Assembly: GCA_003555335.1 (NCBI GenBank)
Contig: PWHD01000021.1
Location: 62,001-126,000, forward strand
Direction: 5' to 3'
Origin: Mollicutes bacterium
Lineage (GTDB): Bacteria; Bacillota_I; Bacilli_A; Izemoplasmatales; Izemoplasmataceae
Length of the DNA stretch: 64,000 nt
Of the stretch, positions 52,288 to 60,634 are shown piece by piece. The translations under genes and the position numbers were made by a program. Below the pieces are notes generated by a model. The model was not told the origin of the DNA. It worked only from the letters and a program-made list of their open reading frames with translations, and did not search any database. Every line of letters starts with the position of its first letter. The stretch's first letter is position 1.

Positions 52288-52314
52288 AGTTTTTCCTCCT
52301 GGATATCTGCACTC

Positions 52315-52343
52315 ATTATACTAAATATGCGTATGAATGTCAC
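52315..52343 (-). promoter_or_regulatory. Promoter of the yqeG operon
   Basis: -35 GTGACA (52338-52343), 17-bp spacer, perfect -10 TATAAT (52315-52320) on the minus strand. It overlaps the 3' end of the upstream metallopeptidase gene. Confidence 0.6.
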
Positions 52344-53037
52344 GGGCATATGCTTGATGGTGGGCTTCTAGTTCTTTTCTCATGACCCTGTGGCCGGGAT
52401 AGAGTTCATTCAGGGTGCGATAGAACGCATGGGAGTGGTCGGCGTGGATGAGGTGGACAATCTCATGGGCATAGACATAATGTAAAAACCGCACCGGGTA
52501 GTGGACCAGAGCGAGGTTCAGGTTGATGCGCTTTTTGGCGGCGACACAGCTGCCGAAACGGGTTTTTGTGTAGCGGGTGTTGAAAATGAGCGCATCGAGG
52601 TTCATGCGGGGATGATGAATGGTCATCGCTTCATTGTGGGTGCGGATTTCATCGAGCAGTGTTTGTTTCAGGAAAGCTTCAAGGACCTTAGAAACCGTAG
52701 TCTCATCGAGGACGGGAAGCACAACTTTCAGATGGTCATCTTCCAATCTCACACACTTCTTACCTATTTCATAGTGTACGGGATATCGCTTTCCGAAAAG
52801 AAAGAGGGCCGCAGGCATCAAAAGGGTCTTCTTGTAATCGGTCTGTGGTGGTAAGGCCTTAAGCACATGAGTGTTTTTGCGGATGGTGGCTTTGATGGTG
52901 GCGAGGCGTACATGGCTGGGCGATGAGACTTTGAAGGCGCCGGGTTCTTCCGCACGGATGATGATACGTTTCTGGTTTTTCCGTTTGGTCCATGTGAAAG
53001 TAACCGGCTTTCCGTTGAGAGTCATTGTGAATCTCAT
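52321..53037 (-). CDS. YgjP-like metallopeptidase (DUF45)
   Basis: 238 residues of the M48-related YgjP/WLM group. The zinc motif AHEIVHLIHADHSHAF has HExxH followed by a downstream histidine, and FGSCVAAKKRINLNLALV (the RWGS-type strand) is typical. Cytosolic; substrate unknown. The ATG overlaps the mtnN stop by 4 bp. Confidence 0.88.
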   Translation of the reverse strand: MRFTMTLNGKPVTFTWTKRKNQKRIIIRAEEPGAFKVSSPSHVRLATIKATIRKNTHVLKALPPQTDYKKTLLMPAALFLFGKRYPVHYEIGKKCVRLEDDHLKVVLPVLDETTVSKVLEAFLKQTLLDEIRTHNEAMTIHHPRMNLDALIFNTRYTKTRFGSCVAAKKRINLNLALVHYPVRFLHYVYAHEIVHLIHADHSHAFYRTLNELYPGHRVMRKELEAHHQAYARDIHTHI

Positions 53038-53714
53038 AATGAGTCGAGGAACCTCATAAGCGCATCCGCCGCTTTTTCAACGCCTTCTTCAACACCCTTC
53101 TCATAATTGGTGAGCTGATTTTCGGACGACAGCTTGTCCGAAATCACCCTGAAGGCGAGATAAGGCACGTCAAACAAATGGGCAACCTGAGCGATGGCGG
53201 CGGTTTCCATGTCGACAGCGTGGATGTCGTCATATAGTTGTCTCGCCTCATCAAGTTTTCCGATATCCTTCAAAAACTGATCGCCGGTGGCGATGGCGCC
53301 GATTTTGTAGGGCACATCCTTCAGGTGCGCTTCGAAATGACGAAGATAAGCGCTCTCAAGATCGAAAAAAGCGGGCATATCGGGAATTTGTCCGTACGTA
53401 TAACCGAAAGCTGTCACATCGACATCATGAAACATGGTGCGCCTGGCTAAGACGAGTTGACCCACTTCCACATCGACACCCCCAGCGATACCGCTGTTGA
53501 TACAAAGATCGATGTTGTAGCGGTTGATGAAGAGGGTCGTCTTGAAAGCCGCATGGACTTTCCCGATGCCCGATCTGATCGCGTAGATATTATGTTTGCC
53601 ATGATGAAGCCGGTAGACGCTGAGGTCGTTTTGCTTGATCAGTTCGATTTTTTCGAAACGGTTGAAGAAAGCGTTTTTTTCAATATCCATGGCGAATATG
53701 ATACCGATATTCAT
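53034..53714 (-). CDS. mtnN: 5'-methylthioadenosine/S-adenosylhomocysteine nucleosidase
   Basis: 226 residues. Removes adenine from MTA, SAH and 5'-deoxyadenosine; the last is made by radical SAM enzymes such as MiaB. AMDIE near the start, SGIGKVHAA, SGIAGG and VDMETAA (active-site glutamate) followed by FRVISD (catalytic aspartate) are standard. A terminator lies just before its ribosome binding site, AGGAGG. Confidence 0.95.
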   Translation of the reverse strand: MNIGIIFAMDIEKNAFFNRFEKIELIKQNDLSVYRLHHGKHNIYAIRSGIGKVHAAFKTTLFINRYNIDLCINSGIAGGVDVEVGQLVLARRTMFHDVDVTAFGYTYGQIPDMPAFFDLESAYLRHFEAHLKDVPYKIGAIATGDQFLKDIGKLDEARQLYDDIHAVDMETAAIAQVAHLFDVPYLAFRVISDKLSSENQLTNYEKGVEEGVEKAADALMRFLDSL

Positions 53715-53733
53715 AAGAAAGCCTCCTCAAATG

Positions 53734-53759
53734 AAAAAAAGAATGACGAATCATTCTTT
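53734..53759 (-). terminator. Intrinsic terminator between greA and mtnN
   Basis: On the minus strand AAAGAATGA/TCATTCTTT with a TTCG tetraloop (53751-53759, 53738-53746) and a T-run. It overlaps the greA stop and ends 20 bp before the mtnN ATG. Confidence 0.85.
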
Positions 53760-54237
53760 ATTTCACATCGATAATTTCAATCTGGGTTTCTCTTCGCGAA
53801 TCCGTTTTGAAACGGACTGTCTCGCCTTTTTTCTTTCCGATGACGGCTTTGCCGATCGGTGATTCATTGGAAATCCTATTCTGGAAAGGGTCGGCTTCTA
53901 AAGAACCGACGACTGTATATTCTTTTGGTTCATTGCCGTTGACCTTGATTAAAACAGTGGCCCCGAGGGTCACCTTGCCGGTGCCTTTCTCATCGCGGAT
54001 CAGCTCCGCGTGTTTGAGAATGTTTTCGATTTCCTTGATGCGTGATTCGATTCTGGCCTGTTCGTCGCGGGCGGCGTCATAATCGGCGTTTTCACTCAGG
54101 TCGCCTTGTGCACGGGCTTCCTTGAGAGCTTCGAGATTGCGTTCACGATCGACGGTTTTCAGACGTTCTAGTTCCTTTTTGAGTTTTTCAAGACCTTCTT
54201 TGGTCAATTTATAGCTTTGTGTTCTTCCGTTTTCCAT
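53758..54237 (-). CDS. greA: Transcription elongation factor GreA
   Basis: 159 residues: N-terminal coiled coil with the acidic tip GDLSENADYDAARDEQ that enters the polymerase secondary channel and stimulates transcript cleavage, then the C-terminal FKBP-like domain (NESPIGKAVIGKKKGETV). AGGAGGAAGCT precedes the ATG. It has its own promoter as well as upstream trhP genes. Confidence 0.97.
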   Translation of the reverse strand: MENGRTQSYKLTKEGLEKLKKELERLKTVDRERNLEALKEARAQGDLSENADYDAARDEQARIESRIKEIENILKHAELIRDEKGTGKVTLGATVLIKVNGNEPKEYTVVGSLEADPFQNRISNESPIGKAVIGKKKGETVRFKTDSRRETQIEIIDVK

Positions 54238-54271
54238 AGCTTCCTCCTGTGTTGCCTCAATAATGATTTAC

Positions 54272-54300
54272 ATTGTATCATGTTTCATTGCGGCTGACAA
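54272..54300 (-). promoter_or_regulatory. Promoter of greA
   Basis: -35 TTGTCA (54295-54300), 17-bp spacer, -10 TACAAT (54272-54277) on the minus strand, overlapping the end of the preceding gene. Confidence 0.6.
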
Positions 54301-55495
54301 TTCTATTTTTTTTTACTTTTCGCAGCATATCGTATTTCGCGACGGGAAAGGGGATGTGAAGACGCAGCCTTTCCTTGGGATGACGGGCGATGCTGACTTT
54401 CTCCCCTTTGGCGTTGACCATGTCGGTCGCGATGAAGCTGACGGGTTCGAAGTTCGGGGAAAGGACCTCGAGGGTCTCACCCGATTTGAAGTGGTTGCGC
54501 TGTTCGATGGTCGCGGTCTTCGTCTTCTCGTCATAATCGTGCACAAGTCCGACAAATTCCTGTGTGGGCTGTTCGCTGCGTAGATTGTAAAGCTGCTGGT
54601 CGATGCCGGTCATACCCTCCATGAAACCAAAGGAACTGAGGCGGTTTTCCGCCTTCTTGATCTCGAGGAGGTATTTTGGAATGTCCACATCGATCTCACC
54701 GGTGATATCATCAATCAGCTTCCGGTAGGTTCTGACGACGGTGGCGATATAGTGGATGCTTTTCATGCGTCCTTCGATTTTCAGTGAATCCACGCCAAGA
54801 TCAATCAGTTTCGAGACATAGCGTACGGTCTGCAGATCCTTTGACCCCATGGAAAAAGGGATGTCTCGGTTCAGTTTCTCATCCCCGTCGAAAAGGTCGT
54901 AGTTCCAGCGGCACGAGTGGGCGCAACCGCCGCGGTTGGCATCCCGGTCGGTCATGGTGTTGGACAGGGTGCATTTGCCCGAGTAGGAGACGCACATGCC
55001 TCCGTGGATGAAAACCTCGGTTTGTGCCAAGGTCTTCGGGATAAGCTTTTCAAGCTCGCCGATCGAGACTTCGCGGGCCAATACGACGCGTTTGACACCG
55101 CGCTTCACCCAAAAATCGGCTGCTTTGCTGTTGGTGATAGACTGTTGGGTGGAAACGTGGATCTCAAGGTCCGTGTGGGTCCTCGCCGCATCGATGACAG
55201 CCGCCGAGGCGCAGATGACGGCATCGACCCCGATGGCCTCCAGGGTCTTGAGATAATCAACGAGTCCGGGCAGATCGTCCTGATGGGGAAAGATGTTCGT
55301 GGTGACATACACCTTCTTGCCGAGGCCGTGGGCGAATGCGACAGCCTTTTTTATATCGGCGATGTCAAAGTTGGAGGCCCTGGCCCGCAGGGAAAATTTC
55401 CGTCCTCCGAGAAAGACGGCATCAGCACCGTAGAGAAGGGCGATTTTGAGTTTCTCGAGATCGCCCGCAGGGGCGAGCAATTCAACTTTTTTCAT
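54278..55495 (-). CDS. trhP2: U32 family tRNA hydroxylation protein (TrhP2/YrrO)
   Basis: 405 residues of peptidase family U32. ELLAPAGDLEKLKIALLYGA and the cysteine cluster in SYSGKCTLSN, then NRGGCAHSCRWNY are visible; these cysteines hold an iron-sulfur cluster in RlhA/TrhP proteins. In B. subtilis the YrrN-YrrO pair makes 5-hydroxyuridine at tRNA position 34 from prephenate. Older annotation is collagenase-like protease. The start overlaps trhP1 by 4 bp. Confidence 0.9.
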   Translation of the reverse strand: MKKVELLAPAGDLEKLKIALLYGADAVFLGGRKFSLRARASNFDIADIKKAVAFAHGLGKKVYVTTNIFPHQDDLPGLVDYLKTLEAIGVDAVICASAAVIDAARTHTDLEIHVSTQQSITNSKAADFWVKRGVKRVVLAREVSIGELEKLIPKTLAQTEVFIHGGMCVSYSGKCTLSNTMTDRDANRGGCAHSCRWNYDLFDGDEKLNRDIPFSMGSKDLQTVRYVSKLIDLGVDSLKIEGRMKSIHYIATVVRTYRKLIDDITGEIDVDIPKYLLEIKKAENRLSSFGFMEGMTGIDQQLYNLRSEQPTQEFVGLVHDYDEKTKTATIEQRNHFKSGETLEVLSPNFEPVSFIATDMVNAKGEKVSIARHPKERLRLHIPFPVAKYDMLRKVKKNRIVSRNET

Positions 55496-56370
55496 CGCAC
55501 ATCCCCCTTCTTCTGCACCGTGTCTGTCTTCTTATGATGAAAACCATCATCATGGTCGTCGTATTTTTTCATGTCCACCGGCCGCCCGGCCTCAAGCGCG
55601 ATGTAATCGTCCACAATCGAAAGAATGCGCGCTTTATCGTAGAACTGCGTGTTGATGATGAAATAATCGACAGTCTGCCCTAAGGTATCATACACCTGGA
55701 AACTTGCGAGGGGCTTGTGACGGAAGATATGCGTTCCGAATTCATCCTGATAGACCGGATAGGGTTCCTCGCGGATTTCCTCGACAAGTCTGAATGACTT
55801 GCCTCTGATCTCGGCATCGATGGCATCTTGTGTGTAGTCGAAAAATGTCTTGATCAGTTCGCGTTTCGAGTGGAACATATTCAGATAACCATGCCCGATG
55901 ATGCTGATGGGCATGGTTTTCTTTTCGCCGATGGCACGGATGTCTTCCAGGGTCAACTCCCTGCTCAAGATCGCGGTTTTAATCGCTTCCTTCGCCCAGA
56001 ACGCCACGTCCGGCGCGCAGGTGACATAGGTCTCGGGGTAATAGATCAGACGGTCTTTCATGCCTGCTCGCTCTGCCGCATGGTAGATGGATAGATCGGC
56101 GAAAAGGATGCCGTCCACGTCGAAAGCGGCAATGGTTTCGATGGTCCTTTCCATTGTCGTGAGGTCATCCTCGTGCAGAAGGACATTGAGATTGAGCCAG
56201 ACTTTCTTGCCTGAATTTTTCGCTTTTGCGGTCATGGTCCTGACCGCATCAAGGTCATAGGTCGCTTCCATACGTTGCGAAAGCGGACGCAGACCGAGGA
56301 TGACGCCGGCGATGTCACGCTTGAGGAGTTCATCAAGCGTATCGGTGCTGGCAGTAATCATCAGTTCCAT
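55492..56370 (-). CDS. trhP1: U32 family tRNA hydroxylation protein (TrhP1/YrrN)
   Basis: 292 residues, the shorter U32 partner without the C-terminal cysteine cluster. The TIM-barrel pattern (GVILGLRPLSQR, KVWLNLNVLLHEDD, DGILFADLS) parallels that of the next gene. The C-terminus is His/Asp/Lys-rich. ATG 56370 follows GTAGGTGA; the upstream frame enters the methyltransferase gene. Confidence 0.85.
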   Translation of the reverse strand: MELMITASTDTLDELLKRDIAGVILGLRPLSQRMEATYDLDAVRTMTAKAKNSGKKVWLNLNVLLHEDDLTTMERTIETIAAFDVDGILFADLSIYHAAERAGMKDRLIYYPETYVTCAPDVAFWAKEAIKTAILSRELTLEDIRAIGEKKTMPISIIGHGYLNMFHSKRELIKTFFDYTQDAIDAEIRGKSFRLVEEIREEPYPVYQDEFGTHIFRHKPLASFQVYDTLGQTVDYFIINTQFYDKARILSIVDDYIALEAGRPVDMKKYDDHDDGFHHKKTDTVQKKGDVR

Positions 56371-56378
56371 ACAATCAC

Positions 56379-57017
56379 CTACAGTTTCACACAGACACAA
56401 AGGCCATCACCAATAGCGTGGATGGCCGTATCGTAATCGTCTCTTTGCATGACGTAACGGTTGAATCTGTCGATTTTCTCAACAAGTGCTTTCAGATTCT
56501 TGGATTCGATATCATTTTTGGACGGATCTTTTTGTTTGTCGATCAGGCCATGGAACAAGACATTGTCGACCACGATAAGCCCACCCTTCGCAAGCAACGG
56601 TTCGAACTTCTCGAAAAAGGTGATGTTCTGGGCTTTGGCGGCATCGATGAAAATCAGACCGTAGGGACCATTCAGCGTATCGGTATCGAGATCGACCGCA
56701 TCATCTTCGATCAAGGTGATGCGGTCCGCCAGGTCCGCCGAGTTTATGTGTCGCTTCGCGACCTTTATCATCGCTGCGTCGCGTTCGATGGTGGTGACGT
56801 GGATCTTCTTGTCGATTTTGGCCATACGGATGGCATTATAGCCGATTGCCGTCCCGATTTCAAGGATATTGTCGACACGGCCGAAAAGAATGAGCTGCCT
56901 TAAAAGACGACCACTTTCCCGGTCGATGATCGGAATGTCTTCCTTTTCGGCTTGCGCACGCATGGAGACAAGCAAGGGATCGCGATCATCGGTGTTTATT
57001 GAATCCAAGTAGTTCAC
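56379..57017 (-). CDS. trmR: O-methyltransferase (TrmR/YrrM type)
   Basis: 212 residues, class I methyltransferase with motif I ILEIGTAIGYNA, DAAK after strand 4, and DNVLFHG. In B. subtilis the yrrM product methylates 5-hydroxyuridine to 5-methoxyuridine in tRNA, and it lies next to yrrN-yrrO as here, so the three probably form one pathway. The start is GTG 57017 within a GTGA overlap with yrzB, so translation is coupled. Confidence 0.88.
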   Translation of the reverse strand: MNYLDSINTDDRDPLLVSMRAQAEKEDIPIIDRESGRLLRQLILFGRVDNILEIGTAIGYNAIRMAKIDKKIHVTTIERDAAMIKVAKRHINSADLADRITLIEDDAVDLDTDTLNGPYGLIFIDAAKAQNITFFEKFEPLLAKGGLIVVDNVLFHGLIDKQKDPSKNDIESKNLKALVEKIDRFNRYVMQRDDYDTAIHAIGDGLCVCVKL

Positions 57018-57295
57018 TGGGGCTTGGTGTCCTCGACATCCTCTTCTTCTTCCTCGAGGAATGAGTTCAGGACTTCTTCGACAAGGTCCCATTCCTCATC
57101 GGTCTCAATCGGTTTCAGTTCGCCGCCTTCGGTGGCTTCCTCGTCATAGGATGCCGCGAAGACTTCGTCTGAGTCCCCCGGCTCCTTGTAGATGACGTAG
57201 GACTTTTCTGTTTTTTCCGATTTGAAGGTGAGGACGATTTCGAAATCCTTCTCCTTGCCTTCCTCATCGATGACGCGTAGTGTTTTGTCTTCCAT
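57014..57295 (-). CDS. yrzB: DUF1292 protein YrzB
   Basis: 93 residues, very acidic; DUF1292 family (EIVLTFKSEKTEKSYVIYKE). Always near ruvX and alaS in low-G+C Gram-positive bacteria; function unknown. The C-terminal run of glutamates is longer than usual. Confidence 0.88.
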   Translation of the reverse strand: MEDKTLRVIDEEGKEKDFEIVLTFKSEKTEKSYVIYKEPGDSDEVFAASYDEEATEGGELKPIETDEEWDLVEEVLNSFLEEEEEDVEDTKPQ

Positions 57296-57301
57296 GGTGT
57301 G

Positions 57302-57724
57302 TCACGCTCCTTTTTTTGAATCTAGATAGTTTTGTAATAGTAATGTCGCCGCTGTCTGGTCGATGGTGCGCTTCCTGCTTTTGCGGTTTTTCTTGCTCAT
57401 AATCATGGTCTTTGAAGCCATGCGGGTGGTGAGGCGCTCATCATAAAGAATCACGTCAACATCGGTTTTTTCTTCCAGTCTTTCTTTGAACGTCTCACTT
57501 TTCTTGGCCTGAGGACCAGCGCTTCCGTCCATGTTTTTCGGATGGCCGAGCACAATCTTCTCAACCGGTTCTTCTTCCAGAATCTTCAGTACCCGGTTGA
57601 GCGGGGCCGCTTCATCATCGTTTTCGAAGCGGAAGTTCTCAATGCCTCGAGCAAGGGTCTGCGTCGGGTCGCTGATGGCGATGCCGAGTGTACGCTCGCC
57701 GAGGTCCAGCGCGAGAATCTTCAT
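57302..57724 (-). CDS. ruvX: YqgF/RuvX-type Holliday junction resolvase-like protein
   Basis: 140 residues with the RNase H-like fold: LALDLGERTLGIAISD at the N-terminus, GHPKNMDGSAGPQA and YDERLTTRMA. Likely acts in pre-16S rRNA 5' end maturation, with possible nuclease activity. ATG overlaps the alaS stop (ATGA). Confidence 0.93.
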   Translation of the reverse strand: MKILALDLGERTLGIAISDPTQTLARGIENFRFENDDEAAPLNRVLKILEEEPVEKIVLGHPKNMDGSAGPQAKKSETFKERLEEKTDVDVILYDERLTTRMASKTMIMSKKNRKSRKRTIDQTAATLLLQNYLDSKKGA

Positions 57725-60345
57725 CGAATCTTCCCTTGGACGAAGGTCAAAATCTCATCGACCTTGGAGGGGTCCTTGGCTCCGGCCTGGGCGAATGATT
57801 GACGACCGCCACCGCCGCCGCCGGCAATTTTCGCCGCATCACGAACGAGATTGCCCGCATGGATCGCACCGCTTGATTTGGCGATGAGGATGACCTTGTC
57901 GCCGCTCACGTTGGCAAGGAAGACAAGATCGCCCTTGCTTTGTTCGAGCAGTCTGTCGGCGAGGGTCTTCAGGGCGTTCATCTCGACATTCCGCGTGCTG
58001 GTGACGATGTTGCCGTTTCCATCCTGTTTTTGAAGATAGGTTTCCAGGTCGGAAAGGGAGGCACGGGCCCGCTTGTCACTGAACGCCTTTTCAAGGTTTT
58101 TGACGGCGTTTTGGTAGTTTTTCACCAGATTGCGCATCCGGATCACATCTTTGTAGGAACCTTCGAGCTCGATATCCGGCGTTGCGTCGAAATCAAGATG
58201 AATATTGTGGCGGGCGGCTTCTTCCATGATGTTGTCTTTTTTCTGTTTGAGGTGGGCGAGGTTGGATTCGAAGCCGCGCAGATAATCGCCGATGTCGGAG
58301 ACTCTGTCTTTCGCGAGGGCGACAATCCGGTAGATACCCGAGCCCTTCGATTCCAGCGACGCGATGGCGAAACGTTCGATTTCGGCCGTATTATCCACGT
58401 GGGTCCCACCACAGAGGTCCAGCGTGTCCCCCATATCGACAACACGAACCTCCTTATCGTACTTTTCACCGAATTCGGCGATCGCACCCCTTTTTTTCGC
58501 GGAATCGATGTCGGTGTATTCGATGTCGACCTCAATCGCTTTTTCTATCTTTTCGTTGACACGCTTTTCGATGGTCACAATGGTCTCGTCGCTCAGAAGT
58601 TCGAGATGGTTGAAGTCGAACCGCAGATAATCGGGGCCGACGAGCGAGCCTTGCTGCATGACATGCTCTCCGAGTTCCTCCCTCAGTGTTGAAAAGAGCA
58701 GGTGGGTCACGGAGTGATGGGCCTTGGTCAGTTCCCTGGCGGCCTCATCGACCTGGAGGATGACCTCGTCGCCTTCTTTGAGGTCGTGGTCTTCGAGCAT
58801 GTGCAGAAATTGGCCGTTCGGCAGTTTTTGAACGTCGGTGACGCTCATGACCCGGCCGTCTTTGATGATGGCGCCGCTGTCGGCGACCTGTCCGCCGCTT
58901 TCGGCGTAGAAAGGCGTCGCTTCGACGACGATACCCGCATCGAAAACCTTCAAGACGGATGATTCATGACGCGTGGTATCATAGCCGACGAACTTGGATG
59001 GGGTCTTGAATCGTAGATAGGCTTCATTCTGGTCTTTCATCGCACCGACGTTTTTGCGGGCGCTTCGGGCGCGTTCCCGCTGGATTTCCATATGTTCGGC
59101 GAAACCGTCCTTATCCACACTGAAGCCTTTCGCCTCAGCGTACTCTTCGGTCAGTTCGACAGGGAATCCGTACGTGTCATAAAGCATGAAGGCATCCTTG
59201 CCTGAGATGATTCGTGTCTCGCTTTTGAGCAATTCGTCGAGCAGTTTTTCCCCTTGGTTCAAAGTGGAGAGGAACTTCTCTTCCTCTTTTTCGATCATGC
59301 GTTTGGTGAAGTCCTGGGCTTTGAGCAGGTAGGGATAGGTTTCTTTCATCATGTCGATGACGGTGTCGACCAAATCGAGCATGAACGATTTTTCTATGCC
59401 CATCTGCCGACCGTGTTTGATGCCTCTACGTAGCAACCGTCTAAGAACATACCCCCTGCCCTCGTTTGAGAACGTGGCACCGTCGCTGATGGCGAAGACG
59501 ACCGTGCGGATATGGTCGGCGATCACCTTGAAAGACATCTGGCCGTCGTAGGTTCGGCCCGCGATCTTTGCGAGGTGTTCGATGACAGGATAAAACAGGT
59601 CGGTCTCGAAATTGGTCTTCTTGCCCTGGATGATCGACGCCATCCGCTCAAGCCCCATGCCGGTATCGATGTTCTTTTTGGGCAGTTCGGGGTATTCTTC
59701 CCGTTTCAGGCCTTTTTTCGCGTTATATTGCGAAAAGACGATGTTCCATATTTCGATGTAGCGGTCATTCTCGATATCTTCTTTTATCAGTCCGAGGTTT
59801 TCTTCTCCGAACGCGTCCCCACGGTCATAGAAGACCTCCGTGCATGGACCGCAGGGACCGGGTCCGATTTCCCAGAAGTTCTCATGACTTCTGATGATAT
59901 GGTCTTTTCTGACGCCGACGGAGCGCCATTTTTCATAGGTTTCCTCATCGTCAGGGTAGATGGTCATATACAGTTTGTCGGGGTCGAATCCGAAATATCT
60001 AGGATCGGTGAGAATCTCGTACGCCCACTCGACGGCTTCGTCTCGGAAATAATCCCCAATCGAGAAGTTTCCGAGCATCTCGAAGAACGTGTGATGTCTC
60101 GCCGTCTTGCCGACATTGTCGATGTCGTTGGTCCGCAGACATTTTTGAACATTGACGATGCGGGGGTTGCTTGGGACCCGCGAACCGTCGAAATATCCCT
60201 TGAGCGGAGTCACACCGGCATTGATCCAAAGCAGCGTGGGGTCGTTGATCGGAATCAGCGAGGCGCTTTCTTCTATTCTATGACCTTTTTCCTTGAAATA
60301 ATCCAGCCAGGTTTTCTTGATTTCGTGTCCGGTCATCTTTTTCAT
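57721..60345 (-). CDS. alaS: Alanine-tRNA ligase
   Basis: 874 residues, full bacterial length. Class II catalytic core (motif 2 region RHHTFFEMLGNFSIGDYF), tRNA-recognition domain, editing domain with the zinc-site pair HHSVTHLL and CGGTHVDNT, and the C-Ala domain ending in a glycine-rich stretch (GGGGGGRQSFAQAG). ATG 60345 follows GAGGAGG; it lies just after the T-box terminator. Heads the operon alaS-ruvX-yrzB-trmR-trhP1-trhP2-greA. Confidence 0.97.
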   Translation of the reverse strand: MKKMTGHEIKKTWLDYFKEKGHRIEESASLIPINDPTLLWINAGVTPLKGYFDGSRVPSNPRIVNVQKCLRTNDIDNVGKTARHHTFFEMLGNFSIGDYFRDEAVEWAYEILTDPRYFGFDPDKLYMTIYPDDEETYEKWRSVGVRKDHIIRSHENFWEIGPGPCGPCTEVFYDRGDAFGEENLGLIKEDIENDRYIEIWNIVFSQYNAKKGLKREEYPELPKKNIDTGMGLERMASIIQGKKTNFETDLFYPVIEHLAKIAGRTYDGQMSFKVIADHIRTVVFAISDGATFSNEGRGYVLRRLLRRGIKHGRQMGIEKSFMLDLVDTVIDMMKETYPYLLKAQDFTKRMIEKEEEKFLSTLNQGEKLLDELLKSETRIISGKDAFMLYDTYGFPVELTEEYAEAKGFSVDKDGFAEHMEIQRERARSARKNVGAMKDQNEAYLRFKTPSKFVGYDTTRHESSVLKVFDAGIVVEATPFYAESGGQVADSGAIIKDGRVMSVTDVQKLPNGQFLHMLEDHDLKEGDEVILQVDEAARELTKAHHSVTHLLFSTLREELGEHVMQQGSLVGPDYLRFDFNHLELLSDETIVTIEKRVNEKIEKAIEVDIEYTDIDSAKKRGAIAEFGEKYDKEVRVVDMGDTLDLCGGTHVDNTAEIERFAIASLESKGSGIYRIVALAKDRVSDIGDYLRGFESNLAHLKQKKDNIMEEAARHNIHLDFDATPDIELEGSYKDVIRMRNLVKNYQNAVKNLEKAFSDKRARASLSDLETYLQKQDGNGNIVTSTRNVEMNALKTLADRLLEQSKGDLVFLANVSGDKVILIAKSSGAIHAGNLVRDAAKIAGGGGGGRQSFAQAGAKDPSKVDEILTFVQGKIR

Positions 60346-60364
60346 TTTAAGTCCTCCTCTAATC

Positions 60365-60569
60365 ATAAAAAACGTCCTTAAAAAACCTAAGGACGACTTG
60401 AGCCGCGGTACCACCTTACTTCTTACGCACTCTGACATTGTAACGCCTGAAGGCGGATGGTTTTGCCATCACTCAGAAAGGAGCTTCGGTAAGTTTTGCG
60501 GTCTGTTCACAGCAACCACAGACTCTCTTTGACGCAATGAAACCTACCTACTGGTCTTCTTCATCGATT
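60365..60569 (-). promoter_or_regulatory. T-box riboswitch of alaS (alanine specifier GCT)
   Basis: The leader has the core T-box AAGGTGGTACCGCGG (60403-60417 on the minus strand), which pairs with the free 3' end of uncharged tRNA. Stem I, near 60500-60520, contains TCTGT/ACAGA flanks around a GCT alanine codon at 60511-60513. A terminator follows. Uncharged alanine tRNA should switch the operon on. Confidence 0.93.
60367..60395 (-). terminator. T-box terminator of alaS
   Basis: CGTCCTTA/TAAGGACG (60388-60395, 60373-60380 on the minus strand) with a T-rich loop and a T-run. The T-box sequence is placed to form the competing antiterminator. Confidence 0.9.
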
Positions 60570-60575
60570 TACCTC

Positions 60576-60604
60576 ATTATACATAAAGACCCGGCTTTAT
60601 GCAA
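60576..60604 (-). promoter_or_regulatory. Promoter of the alaS T-box operon
   Basis: -35 TTGCAT (60599-60604), 17-bp spacer, -10 TATAAT (60576-60581) on the minus strand; leader of about 220 nt. Confidence 0.75.
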
Positions 60605-60634
60605 GCAAAAGCCTCCACTCGGGACGAGGCGTCC

